A stretch of DNA of 64,000 nt from Algoriphagus sp. NG3 (GTDB lineage: Bacteria > Bacteroidota > Bacteroidia > Cytophagales > Cyclobacteriaceae), in the NCBI RefSeq assembly GCF_034119865.1, contig NZ_CP139421.1, positions 3,286,001-3,350,000 on the forward strand, in the 5' to 3' direction. The notes under the pieces are model-generated. The model did not search any database, had not been told where the DNA came from, and saw only the letters and a program-made list of their open reading frames with translations. Shown here piece after piece: positions 56,294 to 64,000 of the stretch (position 1 is its first letter; every line of letters begins with the position of its first letter). The position numbers were made by a program, and so were the translations under genes.

Positions 56294-56356
56294 ACGAGAG
56301 TAAAAACAGTTGAAAATTACCCTCGTTGTATCTTAGGCGTAAAGTTTTACTCTCGC
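56294..56356. repeat. 63-bp palindromic element, copy 2
   Basis: Arms CGAGAGTAAAA / TTTTACTCTCG with the same internal word ACCCTCGTT as copy 1 (49409-49471). It lies just upstream of the second ssb unit in the 56082-56591 gap, which otherwise holds only promoter sequence. Confidence 0.9.
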
Positions 56357-56385
56357 TTTTGGAATGTTAACGAGTCGCTATACGA

Positions 56386-56963
56386 AACTCCCTTCCCACC
56401 TACTAAACTTTTTCATAACTCCCCTTCCCCCCAGAAAGCGAAATACCCTACTTTATCCGACAACAAACGACTACTATCGAATACAAACGACTAGCTCCCG
56501 ACTAAGCATCACCGCATCCCCCAACTTTGGATCATAAGTTTTACCTCTGGCGAAACAGCAAACAGATTTTCTAACCAAAACAACAAACATCATGAATGCG
56601 CTAAGAAACAAAGTACAGCTAATCGGTCACCTGGGAGCGAAAGTAGAATTGAAAACCCTGGAAAGTGGCAAGATTGTAGGGAACGTAAACCTTGCGACGA
56701 ACGAATATTACAAAAATCAAAAAGGCGAACGTGTCAGCGAAACCACGTGGCACAAACTGGTGGCCTGGGGTAAGACCGCAGAGCTACTCGAAAAACACAC
56801 AGACAAAGGGTCTGAAATAGCCATCGAAGGAAAAATCTCCAACCGGGACTACAGCGATAAAGATGGCGTAAAGCGATACGTTACCGAGATCGTGGTGAGT
56901 GAATTCCTCTTTTTAGGAGAGAAATCTTCCAAAGTAAGAGAGGAAGCCGATCTTCCTTTTTAA
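56386..56963. repeat. Duplicated ssb unit, copy 2 (promoter region plus gene)
   Basis: Direct copy of 50610-51183. The region upstream of the start codon keeps long identical runs, so the promoter is duplicated as well; downstream of the stop codon the similarity ends at once. Confidence 0.93.
56592..56963 (+). CDS. ssb: Single-stranded DNA-binding protein, copy 2
   Basis: 123 residues with the same OB fold and short EEADLPF tip as copy 1; only three conservative changes (S49, H69, E104), although there are more synonymous changes, so selection is keeping both proteins. It is divergent from the helicase gene (510 bp between start codons), in contrast to copy 1, which is convergent. A terminator follows. 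Confidence 0.95.
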   Translation: MNALRNKVQLIGHLGAKVELKTLESGKIVGNVNLATNEYYKNQKGERVSETTWHKLVAWGKTAELLEKHTDKGSEIAIEGKISNRDYSDKDGVKRYVTEIVVSEFLFLGEKSSKVREEADLPF

Positions 56964-56981
56964 GGATAGCATCGTTGCTTT

Positions 56982-57020
56982 AGAAAGACTGAGAGTTTGG
57001 GCTCCCAGTCTTTCTCTTTT
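56982..57020 (+). terminator. Intrinsic terminator after ssb copy 2
   Basis: Stem AGAAAGACTG / CAGTCTTTCT, extended by GAG/CTC after one mismatch, followed by CTCTTTT; 18 bp after the ssb stop codon. Confidence 0.82.
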
Positions 57021-57115
57021 CCCACTGCCGACAGATAACTTCCTTAAATCAAATCATTCCGATACTTGAATAAATCAAGTCTAACTTCCGAAGAAGCAGA
57101 CTCACTCTACCTATT

Positions 57116-57277
57116 CAAATAAACGCAGAATAATCCAACTCGAGCTCTCCGCAAAAACCTCCGTCGTCCTGGTGGTTAGAATCAGATCTGGCTTCTGGAA
57201 AGTAGGACAACGCATATCACTTAAATAAATGCAGAATAAACCAAACCCGTGATCTCCTCGAAAACCTCTGATCTCCT
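57116..57277. repeat. Two imperfect direct ~55-bp repeats
   Basis: Units at 57116-57170 and 57222-57277 share AAATAAAYGCAGAATAA, CCAA and CTCC..GAAAACCTC words, roughly three quarters identical by eye, 106 bp apart, just downstream of the acylase gene stop. Role unknown. Confidence 0.5.
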
Positions 57278-59462
57278 ACTTCCGCTTCCCCGGCACATAA
57301 CGCTCCTCCGCCCTCGCCTCTACATCCTCTCGATAAAAGGCTACTTCTTTGAATTTTCCATCCACATAATCCTGAACTTGATCATAAAAATGTGGAGAAT
57401 CCGGATATGAGCTTTGACCTCCCGCAAGGATTGATTTAGCTTTTACTTTTTCCCCAAATTCAACCGCTGCCACAAAGCTATTTCCTCTATAGCCATACAA
57501 CCGCTTCGTGCCAGGATAGGTCTTTGCTCCGAAAGCCGCCAAAGCCCCCCAAGTCCCGGAAGCCATTCCCACCGGAGTATATTCCTTCGAATCATCGAAA
57601 GGCCCATCGATCTCTCCTGTAAGACGTTGGAATCTATTGATTTCTGACCAAGGTGTATTCCAGGTACCAAAATCAGCATTCATCTCATCAAGAGTCTGAC
57701 TAAATGTCGACAATAACTCATTGGGTGATGGAGAAGGTATTTTACTTTTTCCGTCTTGATTGAATGCGATGAAGTTATTGATACCTCCATGGTTCTTCAG
57801 GAAGTTCATCCCGTAAAAATGTGCCAAGGACATCGCTACTGATTCTTTGGAAGTGCGGTAATCCCAGGCTTCCAAAACCCTGATCGGCTCCTTGAATTGT
57901 GGATCGGCAACCCCACGCTTTTCATAAGCTTTCAACAGCATAGGAATGAGCTTTTCAAATGCTGGTAAATACGGATCATGGGCCAGCTCAATGAGACCAT
58001 CTAAACTTAATCCCGAGGCTTCATTTAGAACTTTGACGGCATGGATCCCCCTATAATTCTCTACATCCGGAGCCATGTAAGTAGGGTAATTTTCCCGCTT
58101 AGGACTAAATTCCCCTGCGGCAGTATAGGGAGTGGAATTACAGTTTTGAATCCAGCCCGTGCCCGGATTGAGTATCCTGATACTCTCTTCTACGCTATGT
58201 AATCCCTGCCAATCAGTTGCAGGATCCGAACCATCTACTGGTGCAGAAAAATCAAAATCAGCGTTTCTCTTCGGAATAAAATTGCCGTGGAAATAAGCAA
58301 TATTGCCGTCAGCATCTGCAAATACGGTATTGTTAGACGAGTTGGTGCGTATGTCCATCATTTTCTCAAACTCCGTATGATTACTAAGTTTAGTTCTGGT
58401 GAAGCTTTGGATAAGCGCATTTACAGGATCCCAATTGATTTTAGTAGCAACCCATTTGTCATCAATTGTGTGAGTAATGGGGCCATGATGCGTTCTGTAA
58501 AAAGTGAAGGGCTTTTCTTTCAGTTCCTCCTCGGATATATATTTTAATGTAATGTGGAATTCTTCCACCTCACGGCTTTCTTCCCCATATTGATACCTAT
58601 ACTTTCCCTCTTTTTCGGTAATATCCTCTACAAACTCATCTATAAAGTCAACATACGTGGAAGTATGCATCCATCCTGTCTTTTCGTTGAATCCCTGGTA
58701 CACAAAAAACTGTCCCCAGGTTACGGCTCCATAAGCATTCAGGCCTTCTTCGCTGACTACGTGGACTTCAGGGCGGAAGTAAAAGGAAGTATGGGGATTG
58801 ATCAGCAGCATAGCATTGCCTGAAGCGGTCATTTTGCCGTTTACAGCTATTCCGTTAGAACCCTTTGGTTCATCCAGTAACATCACTCGGCTGAATTCAT
58901 TTTCGTCCAAAGCCATCAAATCGGATTCTTCAGCTCCATAAAAAGCCTGGATTCTTCGCGTAGGTATCTGCTCTATATCGCCTCCGATAGACCCTTCACT
59001 GAAAAACATCGGCATCCATGGCTCATAACGCGTGATCACCTGAGCCTCCACTTCGGGATGTGTGGCCAGATAGTAATTCACTCCGTCAGCAAAAGCCACA
59101 CATAACTCCTTCAACCATTCAGGAGCTGCTTCATACCCTGCTTTAGCTTCAGCTTCGGTCATGTAAAGATTAGCTCTCAGATCGGAATAAATAGCCTCCT
59201 CACCTTCCAGCTCTGCCAATCTTCCGGTGGCCCAGATGTAATTACGCTCCACTCTTCTAAAATCATCCTCACACTGGGCATAAAGCAATCCAAAAACAGC
59301 ATCTGCGTCGCTTTTGCCATAAATATGAGGGATCCCAAAATCATCCCGGATAATTTCCACCCGACTTGCGGTATCCTCCCAGCGTTCGAACTCAGTAAGT
59401 TCCTTGGGTTCGCATGACCAGATCAGAACCGGCAGAACAAAAAGCAAAAATCTAAATCTCAT
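57276..59462 (-). CDS. Penicillin acylase / acyl-homoserine-lactone acylase family lipoprotein
   Basis: 728 residues from the ATG at 59462 (MRFRFLLFVLPVLIWSC, lipoprotein signal, Cys 17). An Ntn hydrolase precursor: alpha chain to about residue 201, then the autocleavage site before Ser202 (LDEPKGSNGIAVNG), which becomes the nucleophile of the beta chain. Also present: LLINPHTSF, TSTYVDFIDEF, RTNSSNNTVFADADGNIAYFHGNFIPKR and PVGMASGTWGAL. Family members cleave amide-linked acyl chains (AHL signals, beta-lactams). Note that the nucleophile follows a Gly, as usual. Substrate cannot be told. Confidence 0.92.
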   Translation of the reverse strand: MRFRFLLFVLPVLIWSCEPKELTEFERWEDTASRVEIIRDDFGIPHIYGKSDADAVFGLLYAQCEDDFRRVERNYIWATGRLAELEGEEAIYSDLRANLYMTEAEAKAGYEAAPEWLKELCVAFADGVNYYLATHPEVEAQVITRYEPWMPMFFSEGSIGGDIEQIPTRRIQAFYGAEESDLMALDENEFSRVMLLDEPKGSNGIAVNGKMTASGNAMLLINPHTSFYFRPEVHVVSEEGLNAYGAVTWGQFFVYQGFNEKTGWMHTSTYVDFIDEFVEDITEKEGKYRYQYGEESREVEEFHITLKYISEEELKEKPFTFYRTHHGPITHTIDDKWVATKINWDPVNALIQSFTRTKLSNHTEFEKMMDIRTNSSNNTVFADADGNIAYFHGNFIPKRNADFDFSAPVDGSDPATDWQGLHSVEESIRILNPGTGWIQNCNSTPYTAAGEFSPKRENYPTYMAPDVENYRGIHAVKVLNEASGLSLDGLIELAHDPYLPAFEKLIPMLLKAYEKRGVADPQFKEPIRVLEAWDYRTSKESVAMSLAHFYGMNFLKNHGGINNFIAFNQDGKSKIPSPSPNELLSTFSQTLDEMNADFGTWNTPWSEINRFQRLTGEIDGPFDDSKEYTPVGMASGTWGALAAFGAKTYPGTKRLYGYRGNSFVAAVEFGEKVKAKSILAGGQSSYPDSPHFYDQVQDYVDGKFKEVAFYREDVEARAEERYVPGKRK

Positions 59463-59537
59463 AGTTGGGTATTTTGAAAGGCACAATAATAATTTTTCCG
59501 AAAATAGCCTATTTGAGCAGTTTAGACAATGTCAATT

Positions 59538-60428
59538 TTATCTATGCTGCGTATATCGGTTTAGCGGTATTTTCATGGAAACTCCACTTATCAACTCATC
59601 AGAAATCATTTCCTGCTGTCGATAAGCAGTAATTAATTTTTCAACTTGCGCCACCGAACTTGCCCCGATCACCAGAGAACCGACTGCCCGCTGCATCAAT
59701 CCAAAGCGGATCAAAAAAGCCTCTGGAAGCAGCCCTGAATCTGTGATCAACTCACGGATTTCTTTCACCTCAGTTGCTGAATAATCCAAAAAAGGTTCTT
59801 CTGGTTTATTGATCAAAAGCCCTTTCGCAAAAGCTCCCCGAACCAAAACTCTCGTATCTGATTCAGCGATCATAGGAAAAACCGTTTCCTCCGGCCTTCT
59901 ATCCAAAGGGCTGTACTGCATCATGATTGTGGCAGGAGTGCTCATTCCCATCACCTTCCGGATCACATTGGGACGAATAGATGAAATCCCAAAGGCACGG
60001 ATTTTCCCTTGGGATTTCAGAATTTCAAATGCTTCCAACGTTTCTTCCCAAGGATCTTCCAATGTCCCACCATGCAGTTGATATAGATCTATATAGTCTG
60101 TCTGCAACCTCTTCAGGCTTTCTTCCACTGCTTTCAAGATATAGGCTTTCCTAGGATTCCAATCCCATCCACTGCCATCTTCTCTCCATTGATTTCCGAC
60201 CTTGGTCGCCAGTACGATATCTTTTCGCCTATCCTTGATGGCAGCTCCTACAATTTTCTCATTCAAGCCTTTTTGGTACAAATCGGCTGTATCCAGCAGA
60301 TTGATGCCACCTGACAAAGCAGCATCTATTATTTTGTTATCCTCACGCAAATGGCCTTTCAGCGACATGCATCCCAAGCCTACTGGACTAATATTTTCAT
60401 TTAAAGCAGGTATGCTTCTTTTTTTCAT
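59538..60428 (-). CDS. Aldo/keto reductase
   Basis: 296 residues of the (beta/alpha)8 AKR fold: ISPVGLGCMSL at the start, NLLDTADLYQKGLNEKIVG with catalytic Asp and Tyr, VLATKVG with Lys, and IDLYQLHGG with His, so the tetrad is complete. C-terminal LGLMQ-like NADPH-binding segment AVGSLVIGASSVAQVEKL. Substrate unknown; resembles sugar or general carbonyl reductases. Alone, divergent from the pfkA gene. Confidence 0.92.
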   Translation of the reverse strand: MKKRSIPALNENISPVGLGCMSLKGHLREDNKIIDAALSGGINLLDTADLYQKGLNEKIVGAAIKDRRKDIVLATKVGNQWREDGSGWDWNPRKAYILKAVEESLKRLQTDYIDLYQLHGGTLEDPWEETLEAFEILKSQGKIRAFGISSIRPNVIRKVMGMSTPATIMMQYSPLDRRPEETVFPMIAESDTRVLVRGAFAKGLLINKPEEPFLDYSATEVKEIRELITDSGLLPEAFLIRFGLMQRAVGSLVIGASSVAQVEKLITAYRQQEMISDELISGVSMKIPLNRYTQHR

Positions 60429-60622
60429 TCTCCCAAATTCAGATTTTTAGCACTGGAATTCAAGTACTTTTTCAAATCAGCATTTATTAAAAGTTTAATA
60501 ATTTAAGAAACTGAAAGCATTCTTTCTTTAATCCCTATTTTTGACCTTTAAACCTAAGAACATGAAATCGGGTCCACCTACCGATCAGGCAGGTGCGACC
60601 ATAAAAAATCAACTATAAACAC

Positions 60623-61597
60623 ATGAAAAAAATAGCAGTTTTTACTTCTGGAGGGGACAGTCCTGGCATGAACGCATGTGTGAGGGCGGTGGTTCGTACG
60701 GCTATTTACAAAGGACTTGAAGTATATGGTATCTATCGGGGATATGAAGGTATGATCGAGGGAGATATCAAACGAATGCAATCCCATTCTGTAAGTAATA
60801 TAGTACAAAGAGGTGGCACCATATTGAAATCCGCCAGATCTATGGAATTCAAAACTCCCGAAGGCAGAAAGCAGGCCTACGACAATCTTAAAGCCCATGG
60901 TATAGAAGGACTGGTGGCTATAGGGGGAGATGGTACTTTTACAGGAGCCAAAGTCTTTTTCGAAGAATATGGGATTCCCACAGTAGGCTGTCCTGGCACT
61001 ATAGACAATGACCTGTATGGTACTGACTATACTATTGGCTTTGATACGGCAGTCAATACTGCGCTGGAAGCCATCGATAAGATCCGCGATACTGCTGCGG
61101 CGCACGATAGGATATTCTTTATAGAAGTGATGGGCAGAGATGCCGGGTTTATAGCGGTAGAGTCCGGAATTGGCGGAGGTGCTGAGTTCGTTATGGTTCC
61201 GGAGGCCAAAACCGACTTGGATTTTGTGGTCAAATCTTTGAAAAACCTAAGAAAAAGCAAGTCTTCCAGTATCATCGTGGTAGCTGAAGGCGACGATGCC
61301 GGAAATGCCCAGACAGTGATGGAAAAGGTAAAAAACAAACTCAATGACCCTACCAAAGACTTCAAAGTAACTACCCTCGGGCATATACAGCGTGGTGGCA
61401 ACCCCACAGCCCGTGACCGGGTTTTGGCCAGTCGATGTGGAATGTCTGCCGTGGAAGGATTGCTCGAAGGCCATAAGTTTCATATGGCGGGCATCGTAAA
61501 CCATGAAGTGGTGTTTACACCGTTTGCGGATTGTATCGGAAAGACCAAACCTCTAAACGAGGACCATCTCAAATTAATGAAAATTTGCAGTATCTAA
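60623..61597 (+). CDS. pfkA: ATP-dependent 6-phosphofructokinase
   Basis: 324 residues. All PFK motifs: TSGGDSPGMNACVRAVVR (nucleotide-phosphate loop), IGGDGTFTGAK, GCPGTIDNDLYGTDYTIGFDTA with the catalytic Asp of TIDND, EVMGRDAGFIA, and LGHIQRGGNPTARDRVLASR, the family signature. GGDGT rather than GGDGS agrees with the ATP-dependent type. It commits glucose to glycolysis. A small hairpin (CACCTACC..GGCAGGTG, about 60575-60594) precedes the gene. The next gene starts 1 bp after its stop. Confidence 0.96.
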   Translation: MKKIAVFTSGGDSPGMNACVRAVVRTAIYKGLEVYGIYRGYEGMIEGDIKRMQSHSVSNIVQRGGTILKSARSMEFKTPEGRKQAYDNLKAHGIEGLVAIGGDGTFTGAKVFFEEYGIPTVGCPGTIDNDLYGTDYTIGFDTAVNTALEAIDKIRDTAAAHDRIFFIEVMGRDAGFIAVESGIGGGAEFVMVPEAKTDLDFVVKSLKNLRKSKSSSIIVVAEGDDAGNAQTVMEKVKNKLNDPTKDFKVTTLGHIQRGGNPTARDRVLASRCGMSAVEGLLEGHKFHMAGIVNHEVVFTPFADCIGKTKPLNEDHLKLMKICSI

Positions 61598-61598
61598 G

Positions 61599-61934
61599 AT
61601 GGGTTTCATACCACTATTTATCATGCTGGGAGGCGGATGCCTCCTGTTTTTTCTAACTGTAAAAAACACCCTGCAACGCAAACTCAATCATCAGAAAGAG
61701 TTGTTGTTCGAACTGAATTCCCTAAATCCAGCCTTGGGCATAGTGGTAGAAGACACTTCTGACCCGGATTGGTTGATAGCTGAACTTAAGAACAAAAAAC
61801 TTGAAAAAGGCATCACCCAAAAAGCCCTGGCTATTATCCGGGATCTTAAAGTCAATCGTATCCAATACAATAACCTCCTGAAAAAAGCGCCTTACAACTG
61901 GGTAGGGAAAATCGCCCGTTTTCAGCCTATCTGA
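61599..61934 (+). CDS. Small membrane-anchored hypothetical protein after pfkA
   Basis: 111 residues: an N-terminal transmembrane helix (FIPLFIMLGGGCLLFFLTV) and a charged helical tail (ELKNKKLEKGITQKALAIIRDLKVNRIQYNNLL). Starts 1 bp after pfkA, so translated from the same message. No known domain. Its end overlaps the converging miaA gene by 13 bp. Confidence 0.6.
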   Translation: MGFIPLFIMLGGGCLLFFLTVKNTLQRKLNHQKELLFELNSLNPALGIVVEDTSDPDWLIAELKNKKLEKGITQKALAIIRDLKVNRIQYNNLLKKAPYNWVGKIARFQPI

Positions 61935-62860
61935 GATTCGATATAGGCAATGATTTGATCTATCATATCAGGTGAAAACCACCTGACTGATTCATCCTTT
62001 TTGAACCAGGTCATTTGCCGCTTGGCATATCTTCTTGAGTTTCTTTTGAGCAGGCGGATCGCTTCTTCCTTGTCATAGCTGCCCTCCATAAATCCAAAAA
62101 TCTCAGAGTACCCTACGGTCTGCAGCGCATTGAGATGCCGCTTTCCATAAAGTGCCTCAGCCTCATCGAATAACCCTGCAGCTATCATCTGATCCATCCG
62201 CTGGTCAATCCTTGTATATAGCTCTTCCCTGTCCCGCTCAAGTCCTATTTTAATAACCTTAAAAGATCTTTCCTTTCTCGATTTGTTACGGAACGAACTG
62301 AATTTTCTACCAGTCCCGCGCCATATTTCCAATGCTCTCATTAGACGTTGGGGATTTTTTTGATCCACTTGCAAAAAATACTCAGGATCATGAGCAGCAA
62401 CCTCTTCCTGAAGAAAAGTTATTCCCTTTTCCTCATACTCCTTGATCAATTGCTGCCTCACCTCAGGTGATATAGCTGGCATTTCATCCAGACCATTCAC
62501 CACTGCATCTGCAAAAAGCCCTGATCCTCCGGTCATGATAACCACTTGATGTTTGGCAAATAAATTTTCAAGTAAAGCAATTGCGTCCTGTTCAAACTTC
62601 CGTACATCGTATTCATCCTCAATAGACAAACTATCCACGAAATGGTGAGGAACCTGCTTTAATTCCTCAGCAGTAGGTTTGGCAGTACCTAGACTCATTT
62701 CCCGGTAAAATTGCCTACTATCGCAGGACACAATTTCAGTCTTGTAATTTTTGGCTAGATTTAAACACAAATTTGTCTTCCCAACTGCCGTGGGACCCAC
62801 TACTAGAATCAAATAGGATCGGTGTGACAAAATCAAATAAGATGGATTGCTGAATGTCAA
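61922..62860 (-). CDS. miaA: tRNA dimethylallyltransferase
   Basis: 312 residues. P-loop VVGPTAVGKTNL (about 20-31), SCDSRQFYREMSLGTAKPT, HHFVDSLSIEDEYDV, GGSGLFADAVVNGLDE, PQRLMRALEIWRGTGRKFS and the C-terminal RNSRRYAKRQMTWFKKDESVRWF are all MiaA motifs. It adds a dimethylallyl group to A37 of tRNAs reading codons that start with U. The start at 62860 overlaps the divergent response-regulator frame; a nearer start at the RSYLILVVG region is possible. Confidence 0.95.
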   Translation of the reverse strand: MTFSNPSYLILSHRSYLILVVGPTAVGKTNLCLNLAKNYKTEIVSCDSRQFYREMSLGTAKPTAEELKQVPHHFVDSLSIEDEYDVRKFEQDAIALLENLFAKHQVVIMTGGSGLFADAVVNGLDEMPAISPEVRQQLIKEYEEKGITFLQEEVAAHDPEYFLQVDQKNPQRLMRALEIWRGTGRKFSSFRNKSRKERSFKVIKIGLERDREELYTRIDQRMDQMIAAGLFDEAEALYGKRHLNALQTVGYSEIFGFMEGSYDKEEAIRLLKRNSRRYAKRQMTWFKKDESVRWFSPDMIDQIIAYIESQIG

Positions 62861-62877
62861 AATTCCAAAGTATTATA

Positions 62878-63621
62878 ATGAAAAGCAAAAAGGTCTTGAT
62901 TGTAGATTACAATGATGCACACCGACAGCTGATGGAAAACCTGATTGCCCAGCTTTACACGGTAGAATCAGTGAAATTTGGAAATCTTGCACTGGAAAAA
63001 GTGGGCAACAATAAATTTGATTTGATACTCATAGCCATCCAAATGCCAGATATGGATGGAATCTCTATAGCCAAAGCTATTTGGAGGCAATCAAGTTACC
63101 AGCACCCCATCATCGCTGTTTCTTCCTACTCTGCTGAGTCCGCCAGGCAATGTTTTCTCGAGATAGGCTTCATTGATTTAATCAACAAACCTATCAGACC
63201 GAAGGAATTTCTAGACAGAATCGCTGCTTTTTTCAGTTTCCAAGATAATAATGAAAACGATCCCAAAGACAGCGCACTAATCTTGGACAAAAACATTTTA
63301 CACCAATTATTAAAGTATAAATCCGCAAATAACCTAAGGTCTTTGTATATTGATTTTCTTGCGGAATTCGATCAATTGATGGAAAAGCTAGAAATAGCTT
63401 TTGAAGAGAAAAACAAAAAATCCCTGGTCGAAAATCTTCATACCATAAAAGGGAATTCTGGAAGTTTGGGTGCAAATTTGATTTATACAGTAGCTACAGA
63501 AGCTGATAAGCTGGCACGTGCCGGGAATTGGGATACGCTGGAAAACATACTGAAAAAACTCAAAAATGAACGCATTTTATTTGAAAAATATCTCGAAGAA
63601 GAAACTACTTTTAACCTATGA
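62878..63621 (+). CDS. Pseudo-receiver plus Hpt domain protein
   Basis: 247 residues from the ATG at 62878 (MKSKKVLIVDYNDAHRQLME); an upstream ATG at 62854 overlaps miaA. The receiver domain (1-120) has the acidic pair (IVDYND), a conserved SS in place of the T/S switch and the Lys in NKPIRP. But the phosphoacceptor position reads LILIAIQMPDMDG, Ala replacing the Asp, so it cannot be phosphorylated normally. The C-terminal Hpt domain (about 140-245) carries LHTIKGNSGSLGA with the phospho-accepting His. It overlaps the following response regulator gene by 4 bp, so the Hpt may exchange phosphate with that regulator. Confidence 0.9.
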   Translation: MKSKKVLIVDYNDAHRQLMENLIAQLYTVESVKFGNLALEKVGNNKFDLILIAIQMPDMDGISIAKAIWRQSSYQHPIIAVSSYSAESARQCFLEIGFIDLINKPIRPKEFLDRIAAFFSFQDNNENDPKDSALILDKNILHQLLKYKSANNLRSLYIDFLAEFDQLMEKLEIAFEEKNKKSLVENLHTIKGNSGSLGANLIYTVATEADKLARAGNWDTLENILKKLKNERILFEKYLEEETTFNL

Positions 63622-63995
63622 ATGACTCCAAAAAAATTCTCGTCGGCGAAGACAGTTCTATAATTCTAAACTTGACGAAGAGTATTCTTTCTTTTGAAAA
63701 TTATCAGATGAAAGCAGCGAAAAATGGCAAGCAGGTACTGGAAATGCTTGAAAAAGAAGATTTCGATCTAATCCTAATGGATCTCAACATGCCTGTACTG
63801 GACGGAACTACCTGTACCAAAATGATCCGGAATTTATCAGATGAAACTAAATCTAAACTTCCTATAATTGCCATTACGGGCAATATGAGTAATTATACAA
63901 TGGATGAGTTCAGGAGACTAGGTTTTGATGACTTCATACAGAAGCCACTGGACTATGACAAACTACTGGCTACGGTAAAGAAATTTCTGAGTTGA
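63618..63995 (+). CDS. Single-domain response regulator
   Basis: 125 residues, one complete receiver domain: KILVGEDSSII (acidic pocket), DLILMDLNMPVLDG with the phosphoacceptor Asp, ITGNMSNYT (Thr switch) and QKPLDYD (Lys). No output domain, like CheY-type phosphate shuttles. It overlaps the pseudo-receiver-Hpt gene by 4 bp (ATGA), pointing to a paired phosphorelay; the kinase is not in the window. Complete, ending 5 bp before the window end. Confidence 0.93.
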   Translation: MNDSKKILVGEDSSIILNLTKSILSFENYQMKAAKNGKQVLEMLEKEDFDLILMDLNMPVLDGTTCTKMIRNLSDETKSKLPIIAITGNMSNYTMDEFRRLGFDDFIQKPLDYDKLLATVKKFLS

Positions 63996-64000
63996 CATGG

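Noticed and set aside
50610..56963. Duplicated ssb as a pure assembly artefact
   Set aside because: The copies carry many scattered silent differences and three amino acid changes, so they are true separate loci.
1..64000. tRNA, rRNA, riboswitch, transposase or integrase genes
   Set aside because: None could be recognised by reading both strands.

Overview
The window looks like chromosomal DNA of a Bacteroidota member, most likely Cytophagales / Cyclobacteriaceae (Algoriphagus-like). The reasons are a type IX secretion (T9SS) C-terminal sorting domain, many small secreted lipoproteins, several FtsX-type ABC permeases, Gfo/Idh/MocA and DUF1080 enzymes, sigma-70 promoters with TAnnTTTG -7 boxes, and dispersed short palindromic repeats typical of these genomes. 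No rRNA, tRNA, CRISPR array, phage or intact insertion sequence was seen.

Layout. 1-8.1 kb: two tandem paralogous giant secreted proteins (minus strand), each with a polysaccharide-lyase-14-like N-terminal domain. The first (cut by the window start) continues with Ig and LamG modules; the second has nine nearly identical 285-bp Ig modules and a T9SS tail. 9-21.6 kb: a GT39 glycosyltransferase, a frameshifted DUF6438 gene, a DHH phosphoesterase, a lipoprotein, a divergent WYL-regulator/DinB pair, a DUF4397 lipoprotein, a VOC protein, a four-gene ArsR-SRPBCC-DoxX-DUF1801 operon with a readable promoter, and an ECF sigma factor overlapping a membrane protein with a barrel-like C-terminus. 22-33 kb: a 602-aa Cys-rich protein of unknown function, lipoproteins, a PadR-FtsX permease pair with a palindromic operator, a 3' remnant of an epimerase gene, tandem beta-propeller-like lipoproteins, a uracil-DNA glycosylase-family protein and a DUF4136 lipoprotein.

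33-48.7 kb: OmpA protein, a GxxExxY nuclease-like gene lacking a normal start codon and followed by an inverted repeat, a TolC/ABC-ATPase pair, Gfo/Idh/MocA plus DUF1080 sugar genes, a PA0069-type radical SAM protein, a DUF559 nuclease gene framed by two structured direct repeats, two tandem FtsX permeases with a REP-like palindrome between them, and a SorAB-like sulfite dehydrogenase/cytochrome c pair. The ABC ATPase and one permease share a 16-bp palindrome placed about 60 bp upstream of a TGGCA element, so they are probably co-regulated.

48.7-64 kb: a PadR/membrane protein pair; two nearly identical ssb genes with duplicated promoters enclosing a 1606-aa DEDDh exonuclease-RecQ-UvrD fusion on the opposite strand, with a 63-bp palindromic element near each end of the block; a penicillin/AHL acylase, an aldo/keto reductase, pfkA, miaA, and a pseudo-receiver-Hpt protein overlapping a canonical single-domain response regulator.

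The most interesting material is the ssb / exonuclease-double-helicase / ssb block, the DUF559 element whose flanking hairpins covary, and the Cys-rich 602-aa protein. All functions are read from the sequence alone and were not checked by database search.
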